64,000 nucleotides of DNA, taken from contig JAFAVK010000066.1 in the NCBI GenBank assembly GCA_019242475.1, positions 1-64,000 of the forward strand, written 5' to 3'. Positions within the stretch are counted from its first letter, which is position 1. Every line of letters starts with the position of its first letter. This DNA is from Acidobacteriota bacterium. Lineage in GTDB: Bacteria > Acidobacteriota > Blastocatellia > Pyrinomonadales > Pyrinomonadaceae. A program made the position numbers and the translations under genes. This document shows positions 8,432-17,536 of this stretch, one piece after another. The notes below the pieces were generated by a model. The model was not told the origin of the DNA, made no database searches, and saw only the letters and a list, made by a program, of their open reading frames with translations.

Positions 8432-11400
8432 ATGAGCCCCGAACGCTGGCGACAGATAGACACGATCTTCAAGTCCGCCATCGAGCTGCCTTCGGAGGAG
8501 CGCGCGGCGTTCGTCGAGCGCGCGTGCGGGGAGGACGGGGAGTTGCGCGCGGAGGTCTTGTCGCTCGTCGCGCACGACCAGCGAGGCGAGACGCTCGGCG
8601 CCCCGGCGGTCGAGGAGGCGGCGCGGCTGCTCGCGGCCGAGAGCGCGCGGGCGCAGTCCCTGGCGGGGCGCGCGGTCGGCGCCTACCGCATCGTCTCGCG
8701 GCTGGGCGCGGGCGGGATGGGTGAGGTCTACCTCGCCGTCCACGAGCGCACGGGCCGGAAGGTCGCGCTCAAGCTCCTGCCCGACCACTTCGCGGGCGAC
8801 GAGGCGCGCGTCCGCCGCTTCCAGCAGGAGGCGCGCGCGGTGCTGCGCCTCAACCACCCCAACATCGTCACCGTCTACGACATCGAGCAGGAGGGCGGCT
8901 CAAGCGTCATCGCCTCCGAGTACATCGAGGGCGAGACGCTGCGCGCGCGCCTCGCGCGCGGCCCGCTCGCGCCGGCCGAGGCGCTCGACGTGGCCGCGCA
9001 GGTCGCGGCCGCGCTCTCGGCCGCGCACGCCGAGGGCGTCGTCCACCGCGACGTCAAGCCCGAGAACGTCATGCTCCGCCCCGACGGCTTCGTCAAAGTC
9101 CTCGACTTCGGGCTCGCCAAACTGAACGAGGAGGCGGGCACAAACCTTTCGCAGGCGCCGACGGTGGCCGCGCTCAGAACCGACCCCGGCGTCGTCATGG
9201 GCACCGTGGCTTACATGTCGCCCGAGCAGGCCCGAGGCCGCGAGGTGGACGGGCGCACCGACATCTGGTCGCTCGGCGTCCTGCTCTACGAGGCGCTCAC
9301 GGCACGCGCGCCCTTCCGCGGCGAGTCGCCGACCGACGTGCTGGCCGCCATCGTGGGCACGGAGCCCGCGCCGCTCGCGCGCTACCTGGCCGCGGCGCCC
9401 GACGCGCTCGAATGGATCGTCACCAAGGCGCTCACGAAAGACAGGGACGGCCGCTACCAGACCGCGAAGGAGTTGCTGACAGACCTCAAGCGCCTGAAGC
9501 AGCAGCTCGAGTTCGAGGCCGCGGCCTCGCGTTCGGGCGAAGGTCTGACGACGGAAGGGGCCGCGTCCCCGAGCGACGGCTCGCCGCCCGCGCGCACGAC
9601 CGACGCCGCGGCGGGCGCGGCGCAGACCGGCCCGCCCGCCGCGCGCCAGACTTCGAGCGCCGAGGTCATCCTCGGCGAGTTGAAGCGGCACAAGCGCGGC
9701 GCGCTCGTCGCCGCCCTCGTCGTCGCGTGCGCGCTCGCCGCCGGGGGCTTCGGGCTCTACAGGGTCATGCGCGGCGCGGCCCCGCGGCGGACGCCGTTCG
9801 AGAAGTTCAGCGTGAGGCAGTTGGGCGACACGGGGCAGGCCGCGGACGCCGCGCTCTCGCCCGACGGCGAGTTCGTCGCCTACGTCAAGGAGGAGGCCGG
9901 GCGGCAGAGCCTCTGGCTGCGCCAGACCAACGCGGTGAGCAGCGTGCAGATCGTCCCCGCGGCCGAGGGGCAGCGCATAGTCGCGCCGCTCTTCTCGCGC
10001 GACGGCGCGTTCGTCTACTACCTCAAGGCCCCGCAGCACGTGCACCTCGGCACGCTCTACCGCGTGCCGAAGCTCGGCGGCGGCGAGACGAAGTTGACGG
10101 AGGCGATCAGCGTCCAGGACACGCGCCACAACTTCGCGCTCTCGCCCGACGGCCGGCAGGTCGCCTTCATACGACTAGACGAGAAGCTCAACCGCTCCGT
10201 CGTCGTCGCGAACCTCGGCGGCGGCGGCGAGCGCGTCCTCTACCGGCGCGACCTGCCCGAGTTCCTCTCCGGCGCGTCCTGGTCGCGCGACGGGCAGACC
10301 ATCGCCTTCGTCCAGGGCACGTTCCAGGGCGCCAAGACTTTGATGGCGGTGAACGTCGCGGACGGCTCGGTCGGGCGGGTCACGGGGCACAGCTGGAAGA
10401 CGGTCGGCGGGTTCGAGTGGACGGCCGACTCGGGCGCGCTCGTCGTGGCCGCCGCCGAGCGCGGCGACGTTCTACAGCTCTGGCGGCTGCCCTTCCCCGA
10501 AGGCGAGCCGCAGCGCATCACGAACGACGTGAGCACCTACGCGAACGTCAGCCTCTCTTCGGACTCCTCCGTCCTCGCCACCGTCCAATTCAACGTCGTG
10601 CAGAACATCTGGACGGCGGCGGCGGGCGCCAGCGCCGGCGCGGCGGCACCCCCGGCGCAGTTCACCTTCGGCGCGGGGCGCTACGACGGCGCGAGGGGTT
10701 TGGCGTGGACGCGCGACGGGCGCATCGTCTACCACTCGCTCGCGGGGGGCAGCGACGACATCTGGATCATGAACGCCGACGGGACGGGGCAGCGCCAGTT
10801 GACAGGCGGGGCGGGCACCAACATGTACCCCGTCGTCTCGCCGGACGGCCGCTACGTCCTCTACTCCTCCACCGAGCAGGGAGAGAACTCCGGCCTCTGG
10901 CGCATGAACCTCGACGGCTCGGACGCGAAGCTGCTCCTGCGCGACGGCGGGCTCTCCTCCGTCTCGCCCGACTCGCGCTGGGTGCTCTGCTACAAGGGCG
11001 GCAACCCCGTCACCGTCTGGCGCGTGCCGCTCGAAGGCGGCGAGCCCGAGCGCGTGCGCCTGCCCGAGGCGGCGCAGGCGACCGCCCCCTTCATCTCGCC
11101 CGACGGCCGCCTCGTCGCCTACAACTACCGGACGGCCGAGCCGGGCGCGCAGTGGCAGATCGCCGTCTTCCCCTTCGAGGGCGGCGACGCGCCCTCCAAA
11201 GTCTTCGACGTGGCCGGCGCGCCCGTCAGGCAGTTGCGCTGGGCGCCGGACGGCCGCGCCGTCTGCCACATCGACACGCGCCAGGCCGTCTCGAACATCA
11301 TGTGCCTGCCGCTCGACGGCGGCCCGCCCTTCCCCGTCACCGACTTCAAGGCCGACCGCATCGACGCCTTCGACTGGTCGCCGGACGGCCGGCGGCTGGC

Positions 11401-11455
11401 GATCTCGCGCGGCAGCGATTCGAGCGGCGTCGTCCTCATCTCGGACTCGAAGTGA
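8432..11455 (+). CDS. Ser/Thr protein kinase with C-terminal TolB-like propeller
   Basis: This 1007-residue membrane kinase has an N-terminal helical segment, a PknB-type kinase domain (about residues 80-350) and one TM segment near residues 424-445 (ALVVACALAAGGFGLY). An extracytoplasmic TolB/WD40-like propeller with repeated SPDGR strands fills the rest. Catalytic motifs are complete: GAGGMGEVYLA (P-loop), VALKLL (Lys), VHRDVKPENVML (catalytic Asp), DFGLAKL (metal Asp) and MSPEQARG. It probably senses an envelope signal and phosphorylates cytoplasmic partners, perhaps including the adjacent ECF sigma factor. ATG 8432 was chosen because the upstream in-frame codons from 8354 translate the repeat element. 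Confidence 0.92.
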   Translation: MSPERWRQIDTIFKSAIELPSEERAAFVERACGEDGELRAEVLSLVAHDQRGETLGAPAVEEAARLLAAESARAQSLAGRAVGAYRIVSRLGAGGMGEVYLAVHERTGRKVALKLLPDHFAGDEARVRRFQQEARAVLRLNHPNIVTVYDIEQEGGSSVIASEYIEGETLRARLARGPLAPAEALDVAAQVAAALSAAHAEGVVHRDVKPENVMLRPDGFVKVLDFGLAKLNEEAGTNLSQAPTVAALRTDPGVVMGTVAYMSPEQARGREVDGRTDIWSLGVLLYEALTARAPFRGESPTDVLAAIVGTEPAPLARYLAAAPDALEWIVTKALTKDRDGRYQTAKELLTDLKRLKQQLEFEAAASRSGEGLTTEGAASPSDGSPPARTTDAAAGAAQTGPPAARQTSSAEVILGELKRHKRGALVAALVVACALAAGGFGLYRVMRGAAPRRTPFEKFSVRQLGDTGQAADAALSPDGEFVAYVKEEAGRQSLWLRQTNAVSSVQIVPAAEGQRIVAPLFSRDGAFVYYLKAPQHVHLGTLYRVPKLGGGETKLTEAISVQDTRHNFALSPDGRQVAFIRLDEKLNRSVVVANLGGGGERVLYRRDLPEFLSGASWSRDGQTIAFVQGTFQGAKTLMAVNVADGSVGRVTGHSWKTVGGFEWTADSGALVVAAAERGDVLQLWRLPFPEGEPQRITNDVSTYANVSLSSDSSVLATVQFNVVQNIWTAAAGASAGAAAPPAQFTFGAGRYDGARGLAWTRDGRIVYHSLAGGSDDIWIMNADGTGQRQLTGGAGTNMYPVVSPDGRYVLYSSTEQGENSGLWRMNLDGSDAKLLLRDGGLSSVSPDSRWVLCYKGGNPVTVWRVPLEGGEPERVRLPEAAQATAPFISPDGRLVAYNYRTAEPGAQWQIAVFPFEGGDAPSKVFDVAGAPVRQLRWAPDGRAVCHIDTRQAVSNIMCLPLDGGPPFPVTDFKADRIDAFDWSPDGRRLAISRGSDSSGVVLISDSK

Positions 11456-11552
11456 GGCGCGGCGCCGTCGGGCTTTCTTTCCGCGAACGCCGTGTCGTAG
11501 AATGGCGTATCAGTTGGGTGAGCCCCAAAGACGCCGCACCGGAGACTTACAG

Positions 11553-12332
11553 ATGAGATTCCAAATCGCACGCGACGCGCGCCCGCAGGTCACGACGCTC
11601 CTGTTCGCGACGGCCCTGAGCCTCGCCCTCGGGTTCATCCCGTACGCGGAGTTCCTGGCCTACCCGTTCCGCATCTTCGTCACCTTCATCCACGAGGGCG
11701 GGCACGCGCTGGCCGCCTTCGTCACGGGCAACGCCGTCCACAGCCTGACGGTCTCGCCCGACGGCAGCGGCCTCGTCTACTCGACCGACGGCGGGCTGCT
11801 CTCCAGCCTCTTCGTTTCGAGCGCGGGCTACCTCGGCGCGATGTCGTTCGGCGCGCTGCTGCTCTGGCTGGTGCGCCGCCGCGTCAAGGCGAAGGCGGTG
11901 CTCGCCGCCTGCGGCGCGCTCGTGCTGCTTTTGGCGACGGTCTTCGGCTTCCTCGCGCCGCTGTGGAACTGGAACCTGCCGGGGCTCTTCACGCTCGCCG
12001 CGGGCCTGGTGCTGCCCGTCGGGCTCTTCGCCGCGGCGAAGTACCTCAAGCCGCGCGCGGCCGCGTTCCTCGTCTCGTTCCTCGCCGTGCAGTGCGTCCT
12101 GAACGCCGTCTTCGATTTGCGGACTGTGCTCTACGCCTCGGCCTTCACCGACGCGCACACGGACGCGGAGAACATGGCGAAGGCGACGGGCGTGCCTTCG
12201 GTCTTCTGGGTGCTCTTCTGGATCGTCGTCGCCTTCGCCATCGCGACGCTCGCGCTGCGCGCCTACGTCGCCGGCAAGGAGAGCCCGACGCAGCCCGACC
12301 TGCCGTTCGAGGACACGCCGCTCGAAGTCTGA
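11553..12332 (+). CDS. M50-type membrane metallopeptidase-like protein
   Basis: The 259-residue multi-pass membrane protein has an HExxH motif, FIHEGGHALAAF near residue 45, as in peptidase M50B-like proteins. It has about seven hydrophobic segments (first at residues 15-35, last at 223-245). M50 proteins cut substrates within the membrane; this group lacks a clear NPDG motif, although a loop DAHTDAENM may offer a third ligand. ATG 11553 follows GGAG by nine bases; the earlier ATG at 11502 adds a charged, non-conserved stretch. The gene follows the kinase by 97 bp, and a small hypothetical gene lies 19 bp downstream. Confidence 0.7.
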   Translation: MRFQIARDARPQVTTLLFATALSLALGFIPYAEFLAYPFRIFVTFIHEGGHALAAFVTGNAVHSLTVSPDGSGLVYSTDGGLLSSLFVSSAGYLGAMSFGALLLWLVRRRVKAKAVLAACGALVLLLATVFGFLAPLWNWNLPGLFTLAAGLVLPVGLFAAAKYLKPRAAAFLVSFLAVQCVLNAVFDLRTVLYASAFTDAHTDAENMAKATGVPSVFWVLFWIVVAFAIATLALRAYVAGKESPTQPDLPFEDTPLEV

Positions 12333-12351
12333 ACCCGAAGGACGAACACTC

Positions 12352-12690
12352 TTGGAAGTGACGCAGGAGAGGCCGCCGGAAGCGCTCGCACACGAAGCGC
12401 CGCCCGACGGCCTCTTGCTTTCCACCGACCCCGCGCCGGCGGCGACGCTCGGCTCGCTCCCCGTCGGCGCGCGGCTCATCCTGCGCTGCCGCGCCGACTG
12501 GCGCGCGGCCACGGTCGCCTCTTTTGAAAATCAACTCGGCCGCGTCGTCCTCAACGTCGCCTCGCCCACGGGCCACACCTACCGCGTCCGCCGCCCCGCC
12601 GACGCCGCGCTCTTCCACGACGGGCACCTCCCCGTCCTCGGCGAAGGCCAGTGGCGCGCCGGCCTCGCACGCTACGACGTGCGCTGGTGA
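12352..12690 (+). CDS. Hypothetical 112-aa protein
   Basis: The frame codes a small soluble protein without TM or signal sequence. Its C-terminal two thirds (ARLILRCRADWRAATVASF, then VLNVASPTGHTYRVRRP) look like a compact beta domain. I read it from a TTG at 12352, nine bases after AAGGA; GTG 12358 is the alternative. It is 19 bp after the M50-like gene and convergent with ctaA. I do not recognise a family. Confidence 0.55.
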   Translation: MEVTQERPPEALAHEAPPDGLLLSTDPAPAATLGSLPVGARLILRCRADWRAATVASFENQLGRVVLNVASPTGHTYRVRRPADAALFHDGHLPVLGEGQWRAGLARYDVRW

Positions 12691-12699
12691 ACGTGAGTT

Positions 12700-13698
12700 T
12701 TAGATTTCGACTGCCGGCCTGAGTCCGACGTGTTCGAACTCCTCAGACCGTACCGGGGCCGGCGCGAGGCTCGCGGCCGAGAGCAGGACGAGGGCGAGCC
12801 AGAGCATGTCCGCAAGCAACAGGTGGACGATCTGCAACCAGACGGGCGCGAGCAGCGCCGCGTTCAAAAGCCCCGCCGCGAACTGCGCCGCCACCAGCGC
12901 CAACACCGCCCGCGCCCAACGCCGCACCCACACGTCCCCGCTCGACTTTAAAGTCGAGAGCGCGAAGTAGATCAGATACCCGCCGACCAGCACGGCCAGC
13001 GCCGGGTGCAGCTTGTAGTTTCTCAAACTAAAGAGGAGCCGCGCGGCCGCGCTCATCCCCTCCACATCGACGGACGACCCGCCGCCCTCCGAGAAGAGCG
13101 TCGCGCCGAGCGCCGCCACCGCCCCGCTCACCCCGAGCGCGAGCGAGCCGAGCAGCGCCGCGCCCGTGCGCCCCCTGAAGAACTCGAACAGCCTCGGCCT
13201 CTCACGCACGCCCCTCGCGGCCCACCAGGCGGTCAGCGCCAGCGCCGCCACGAGCAGGAACGTGTTGACGAGGTGCACCGACAGGTAGACGGCGCGCGCG
13301 ACCGAGGCGTTCCCGCCCACGAGCCTCAGCAGCACGAGCCCCGCGCCGATGAGCGACTCGGTCACGATGAAGAGCCCGGAAGCCGCCGCCGCCCTCCGCA
13401 CCGCGTGGCCGCGTTCGAAGGCGCGCAGCGCCCACACGCAGAGCCCGACGACGAGCAGGAACGCCACGCCGCTCGTCGCGCGGTGCGCGAACTCGACGAG
13501 CGTCTTGGTCTGTGAAGCGTCGGGCACGACCGACCCGTTGCACAGGGGCCAGTGCGCCCCGCACCCGTCGCCCGACTTCGACGCGCGCACGAACGCGCCC
13601 CAGAGGATGACGGCCAGCGTCAGCGCCGTCACGAACCACGCGTACGCCGCGAACCGCCTCCGCGCGCCTTCGGGATGAGATTGATGATTGAATTCCAT
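12700..13698 (-). CDS. ctaA: Heme A synthase (CtaA/COX15 family)
   Basis: CtaA oxidises heme O to heme A for cytochrome c oxidase in the cytoplasmic membrane. The 332-residue protein has eight hydrophobic segments. Family marks include GAFVRASKSGDGCGAHWPLC, the Cys-containing loop after TM1, then EFAHRATSG, SVHLVNTFLL and KLHPALAVL near the ends of later helices, supplying heme-ligand histidines. It is convergent with the preceding small gene, and its promoter would lie in the repeat-rich 13699-13812 region. No ctaB or cox genes are in the window. Confidence 0.9.
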   Translation of the reverse strand: MEFNHQSHPEGARRRFAAYAWFVTALTLAVILWGAFVRASKSGDGCGAHWPLCNGSVVPDASQTKTLVEFAHRATSGVAFLLVVGLCVWALRAFERGHAVRRAAAASGLFIVTESLIGAGLVLLRLVGGNASVARAVYLSVHLVNTFLLVAALALTAWWAARGVRERPRLFEFFRGRTGAALLGSLALGVSGAVAALGATLFSEGGGSSVDVEGMSAAARLLFSLRNYKLHPALAVLVGGYLIYFALSTLKSSGDVWVRRWARAVLALVAAQFAAGLLNAALLAPVWLQIVHLLLADMLWLALVLLSAASLAPAPVRSEEFEHVGLRPAVEI

Positions 13699-13768
13699 GA
13701 GAGAGCGGAAGGATTATCCCGCCTCGCCGGGGCCAAATCAAATTGGGCTTTGAGGATGGAGTGAGAGA

Positions 13769-13800
13769 AATTTGAAATCTCAAATTTGAAATCTCAAATT
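13769..13800. repeat. Tandem/palindromic TTTGAAATCTCAAA repeat, copy 1
   Basis: Two and a fraction tandem units of AATTTGAAATCTCA lie between ctaA and the fusion gene. Each unit is itself nearly palindromic. The same unit recurs at 28214-28245. Confidence 0.8.
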
Positions 13801-13812
13801 AAAAGCTTCGCC

Positions 13813-16635
13813 TCACCTTAACGCCCGCCGCCACACGGCCGACTCGCCCTCGCGGCGGACGAGCGCGCTCACCTCCGCGTAGGCCGAGGCGTAGAGTGCG
13901 CGCATCTCCTGCGGGGAGGCAGTCCCGGCGAGCCCGCGCTCGACCTCCTCGATTGAAAGCCTCTTGCGCGGCAGCGCCGCAGAGAGCGAAGGCCCCTCGC
14001 CCGCGACGTGCGCCGCCAGCCCTTCGACCAGCCACAGCGGCGCCCGCCCCGCGCCCAAGGCTTCGAGCGCGGCGTGCACGAACTCGTGGCGCGGCGTCGT
14101 CACAAGCACCCCGCGCCTTCGCAAGACCGCGAGCGGCTGAAAGCTGATTCGCCCCCGCTCCGTCACGGCCGCGACCCACGCCGGCCGCCCCGTCGCGCCG
14201 ACGAACTCGCCCGTCGTTTCGTAGACAACGACCTCCGTCAGGGGCACGCGCGCGCCCACGCCCGCGCGCTCCAGACGCCCCGACACGTCCGCGTAAGCCC
14301 CCTCCAGAGTCCGCACCAAAGCCTCGACCTCGCCCCGCGCCGCGCGCGCCGGGTAGCTCACGTGGAAGTGCTCGCTCCGAAGCTGACTTGAGGCGGAAGC
14401 CCGACCATGAGGGAGGGCGTTCGTCTTCCACGGTAACGAGTCGCGAGAGTCGAGACGCCCTCCCTCATGGTCGGGCTTCCGCCCCGCCTCGCTGTCTTCC
14501 ACGATATAAGCCGCCGGTCGAAACAGGGATTGATTTTCGACCGCTGCACTCTCATCAGCCCTCGACCCGAAGTCCGCGTCACGCAACTCCCCGACGCCTG
14601 CGCCGGGGAAGTAGTGCGCGAGTATCTGTCTGTAAGGGGCGCCGCGCGCGGCCGAGACGTGCGCGCCCGCCTGGCAGAGCCCGAGGCCGTGGCCGAAGCC
14701 CGTGCCGCGGAAGACGTAGGCCGAGCCTGCGCGCGCGACCTCGAAGCGCGAGCTTTTGAGCACGCTCCAACCGAGCGTGCGCCCGACGATGATCTTGAAG
14801 TCCCAGCCGCGCAGGCGCCGCCGCCGCTGCCCTTCGAGTTCGACTAATTCTGCCCGTCCGGTCTGGTCGCGCCGCACGACGCGCACGCCGTCGAGCCGCG
14901 CGCCCACGTCGCTGCGCTCGTCGGCCTGCAAGGCTTTCAACAGACGCTCCGCGGGTATCACGTCCGTCCACGCCTCCGACGCGACGCTGCACGACTCGTC
15001 TGTAACGCCGCGCAGGTGCGCCGGCGCGTTCGAAGTCCCCCAGAGCTTCGCCAGGTCGGCCGTGCGCCCGCCGCACGCCGCGCTGAAGTAGCTCTCGGCG
15101 ACGCGCCCCGCGGAGTCGCGCAGGACTTCGCCCGCCGTCTCGCGCACGGCGCGGCGCGCCAGCTCGTAGAAGTCGGGCCGGGCCGACTCGTCGCGCACGG
15201 GCACGAAGCGCTGGCAGTGCGTCGTGTCGCAGAGGTCGAAGTGGTCGCGCGCGTGGCGGCGCAGGTTGTGGACGGCGTAGGTGCGCGCGGCGACGGCGAG
15301 TGCCTTGAGCGCTTCCAGCTCGGTCTCGACGCTGCCCTCGGCGGCCAGCACGCCGAAGACGTAGTCTTCGAGCGGGAGCCGCAGCGTCGCGTCGCCGCGC
15401 GAGAGGCGCACGCGTATGTCGGACGGGGAGACGGGGAGAGAGGGAGACGGGGAGAGTGCCTGCTCTTCATCTCCCCCTGTCTCCCCGTCTCCCTGTCCCC
15501 CCTTCTCCCCCTCTCCCCGCAGGGTGCGAGTGTAAGCCTCGAAGACGGTGCGCGCGGCCTCGGCCGCCTCCGCGCCGCGGGAGCGTTTGAGGAGGACGAG
15601 GACGGCGAGTTTCACTTCGCCGGTCGGCACTTCGCGGACGCCCGCGGCCACGCCTTCACCCGGCGGGACGAGCCCGGCGGCGAACCCGACGAACCAGCCC
15701 TGCGCGCGCCAGCCGCCCTGCGGCGTCGAGGTGCCGGTCTTGCCGAAGACGTAGACGGGCAGCGTCGCCAGCCCCGCGCGCGCGGCCGTCCCGTAGGAAA
15801 CTACGCCGCGCATCCCCGCGAGCAGAAGCTGACGGTGCGCGGGCTCGACTTCGACGCGCGCGCGCACGGAGGGCGTGAAGCCTTCGGCGCGCGCGGCACG
15901 TGGTTCAAGCAGCGCGCCGCCGTTGAAGAGCGCGGCGTAGGCGGTCGCAAGCTGCGCGGGCGTGACGCGCAACTGCTCGCTCTCGCCGAGCATCTCGGGC
16001 ACGCGCGGCGCGTCGCGCGGCAGCAGCCCCGTCGCCTCGTGCTCGTCCGAGGCGTTGGTGCGCGCGCCGAAGCCGAACTCGCGGAGCGTGCGCGCGTAGG
16101 CGTCGGGGTCGAGCGACTCGGCGGCGCGGCCGAAGTAGTAGTTGCAGGAGTTGGCGAGCGCCTCCGCGGGGCCGAAGTCACTCCGGTAGCGCGGGTGCGA
16201 GCAGTTGATCTTGAACTCTTCGTGCTCGAAGTGGCGTTGGCAGGCGAGGCGGCTGTCGGCGTTGAGGGTGCCCGCGCGCAGCGCCGTCAGCAGGGTGAAG
16301 GGCTTGACGGCGGAGCCGGGCGGCGTCGCCTCCTCGAAGGCGGCGCGGCCGCCGGCCGACGCGCGCACGCGCCCCGTCTGCGCGTCGAGCACGAGCACCG
16401 CGCCGTCGCGTCCGCCGAGCGCGTCCCGCGCCGCGCGCCGCAAGACCTCGTCCGCCTCTTCGACGCCCAGGGGCGCGGGCCTCGGCGCCTCCCTCCGGGC
16501 GAAGGGCAGACCGAACAATAAGGCAAAAGGCAAAAGGCAAAGGGCAAAGGGCAAAAGATAAAGACGGAGACGACGCCGGCCTCCGTCTTCACTTCTGCCT
16601 TCCGACTTCTGCCTTCCGACTTCTGCTTTACTCAT
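13813..16635 (-). CDS. Three-domain cell-wall protein: transpeptidase, SpoIID and metallopeptidase-like domains
   Basis: The 940-residue protein starts with a hydrophobic anchor (about residues 26-45). Next is a penicillin-binding transpeptidase-like domain (SAVK with Ser108/Lys111, SCN 163-165, KTG 299-301). A SpoIID/LytB domain follows (about 405-680: LPLEDYVFGVLAAEG with the likely catalytic Glu433, and GFGHGLGLCQAGA near 650). The C-terminal gluzincin-type domain has HEFVH at 850-854 and Glu871 in LWLVEGLA. SpoIID enzymes cut glycan strands lacking stem peptides. The anchor and both linkers (about 373-406 and 716-748) are encoded by repeat-type DNA. It overlaps the upstream secreted-protein gene by 8 bp, in a block with alpha-2-macroglobulin. 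A sequencing or assembly join cannot be excluded but the frame is unbroken. Confidence 0.8.
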   Translation of the reverse strand: MSKAEVGRQKSEGRSEDGGRRRLRLYLLPFALCLLPFALLFGLPFARREAPRPAPLGVEEADEVLRRAARDALGGRDGAVLVLDAQTGRVRASAGGRAAFEEATPPGSAVKPFTLLTALRAGTLNADSRLACQRHFEHEEFKINCSHPRYRSDFGPAEALANSCNYYFGRAAESLDPDAYARTLREFGFGARTNASDEHEATGLLPRDAPRVPEMLGESEQLRVTPAQLATAYAALFNGGALLEPRAARAEGFTPSVRARVEVEPAHRQLLLAGMRGVVSYGTAARAGLATLPVYVFGKTGTSTPQGGWRAQGWFVGFAAGLVPPGEGVAAGVREVPTGEVKLAVLVLLKRSRGAEAAEAARTVFEAYTRTLRGEGEKGGQGDGETGGDEEQALSPSPSLPVSPSDIRVRLSRGDATLRLPLEDYVFGVLAAEGSVETELEALKALAVAARTYAVHNLRRHARDHFDLCDTTHCQRFVPVRDESARPDFYELARRAVRETAGEVLRDSAGRVAESYFSAACGGRTADLAKLWGTSNAPAHLRGVTDESCSVASEAWTDVIPAERLLKALQADERSDVGARLDGVRVVRRDQTGRAELVELEGQRRRRLRGWDFKIIVGRTLGWSVLKSSRFEVARAGSAYVFRGTGFGHGLGLCQAGAHVSAARGAPYRQILAHYFPGAGVGELRDADFGSRADESAAVENQSLFRPAAYIVEDSEAGRKPDHEGGRLDSRDSLPWKTNALPHGRASASSQLRSEHFHVSYPARAARGEVEALVRTLEGAYADVSGRLERAGVGARVPLTEVVVYETTGEFVGATGRPAWVAAVTERGRISFQPLAVLRRRGVLVTTPRHEFVHAALEALGAGRAPLWLVEGLAAHVAGEGPSLSAALPRKRLSIEEVERGLAGTASPQEMRALYASAYAEVSALVRREGESAVWRRALR
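14392..14483. repeat. Intragenic inverted repeat of the GCGGAAGCCCGACC type
   Basis: A perfect 29-bp inverted repeat (14392-14420 and 14455-14483) lies inside the fusion gene and encodes the linker between the SpoIID and metallopeptidase domains. Its arm shares GCGGAAGCCCGACC and GGGAGGGC with the intergenic element at 26846-26974, so it is a copy of the same family. Confidence 0.9.
15422..15517. repeat. Intragenic inverted repeat of the GACGGGGAGA type
   Basis: Blocks of GACGGGGAGA (15422-15456) face blocks of TCTCCCCGTC (15470-15517) inside the fusion gene. They encode the Gly/Glu then Ser/Pro-rich linker between transpeptidase and SpoIID domains. The same units form intergenic hairpins at 30726-30818 and 50190-50267. 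Confidence 0.85.
16517..16626. repeat. Low-complexity direct repeats inside the 5' end of the fusion gene
   Basis: Tandem AAGGCAAA units (16517-16556) encode the hydrophobic anchor LLPFALCLLPFALLFG, and tandem CTTCTGCCTTCCGA units (16589-16626) encode the first residues of the protein. Such units resemble the other junction repeats in the window. Confidence 0.75.
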
Positions 16636-17533
16636 CAGGCTCTTCGATGACCTTAACGTCCGAGCGGAAGCGCTGGTAGTTGGAGAAGCGGATGGTGGCG
16701 CGCGTGCGGGGCTTGCTCGCGCCTTCGATGACGTGCGTCCACTCGGCCGCGACGGGGACGAGCAGCGTCTGCTCCGGGTCTTTGAAATGCTCGCGCCGGA
16801 AGCTGACCGCGTAGTCGTTCACCCTGTATTTGAACCGGCGCGCGGCGCCGACGCGGCCGAAGCCGAGGCTGATGGGGCGCGGGCCTTCGAACTCGAACGG
16901 CTCAACGAGGTGCGATTCGTAACGGAGCACGTCGTACGTCTCCGCGTCCACCCAGAGGAAGTTGAGGCTCGGCGCCAGGACGTAGAACGAGAACCCGACG
17001 AGGCGCTTGTCCCACTCGACGCGCGGCGGGCCTTCGCCCGGCCGCAGGATGCGGATGCGGTAGGCCCGGCGGCCCTCGAACTGCTCCTCGCCTTCGAACG
17101 CGAACTGAAACTCCCCGCGGTGCTTCGGCAGGAGGAAGACGAGCGAGGAGACGGCGGCGCCGGCCGTCTCGTCCTGCCGCCCCGCGCGCTTCGCGGGCTT
17201 GCCGTCTATGGTGCGGATGCGGCGGACAGTCTTCGGGTAGTAGTCGTCCTCCTCGTCCGACAGCGCCTCGCGCGAGACCAGTGTGTCGAAGACGAACTCC
17301 TTCGACTTCTTCGGCGTCATGTCCTCGCGCAGTTCCTCCTGCCTCAACGTCTCCGTGAAGGAGATGCGGAACAGCTCCGCCTGATACCGCTCGACGCCCT
17401 CGCCGACCTTGTCGAGGATGCGCTCCAAACGCTCGTCACGCGCCGGCGTCGGCCCCGGCTCCTGCGCGAGCGCGGGCGCACACGCCGGAAGCGCGAGCAA
17501 TAATAAGAAGAGCCCCCGCCGGTAGTTCATCAC
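16628..17533 (-). CDS. Secreted protein of unknown function
   Basis: The 301-residue product has a signal peptide (YRRGLFLLLLALPACAPALAQ; the LPAC could also be a lipobox). A helical acidic stretch follows (DERLERILDKVGEGVERYQ), then a mostly beta-strand region with many aromatic residues (GEFQFAFEGEEQFEGRRAYR, VGFSFYVLAPSLNFLWVDAETYDVLRYE). The second half resembles a lipoprotein-localisation or outer-membrane-associated beta fold in outline, but I recognise no family. It lies 3 bp after the membrane-protein gene upstream and overlaps the fusion gene downstream, so it belongs to the alpha-2-macroglobulin block. Confidence 0.7.
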   Translation of the reverse strand: MMNYRRGLFLLLLALPACAPALAQEPGPTPARDERLERILDKVGEGVERYQAELFRISFTETLRQEELREDMTPKKSKEFVFDTLVSREALSDEEDDYYPKTVRRIRTIDGKPAKRAGRQDETAGAAVSSLVFLLPKHRGEFQFAFEGEEQFEGRRAYRIRILRPGEGPPRVEWDKRLVGFSFYVLAPSLNFLWVDAETYDVLRYESHLVEPFEFEGPRPISLGFGRVGAARRFKYRVNDYAVSFRREHFKDPEQTLLVPVAAEWTHVIEGASKPRTRATIRFSNYQRFRSDVKVIEEPDE

Positions 17534-17536
17534 TTC

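Noticed and set aside
9412..11556. 714-residue frame overlapping the Ser/Thr kinase gene on the same strand
   Set aside because: Composition is almost only Arg, Ala, Gly and His; the kinase/TolB frame has complete motifs.
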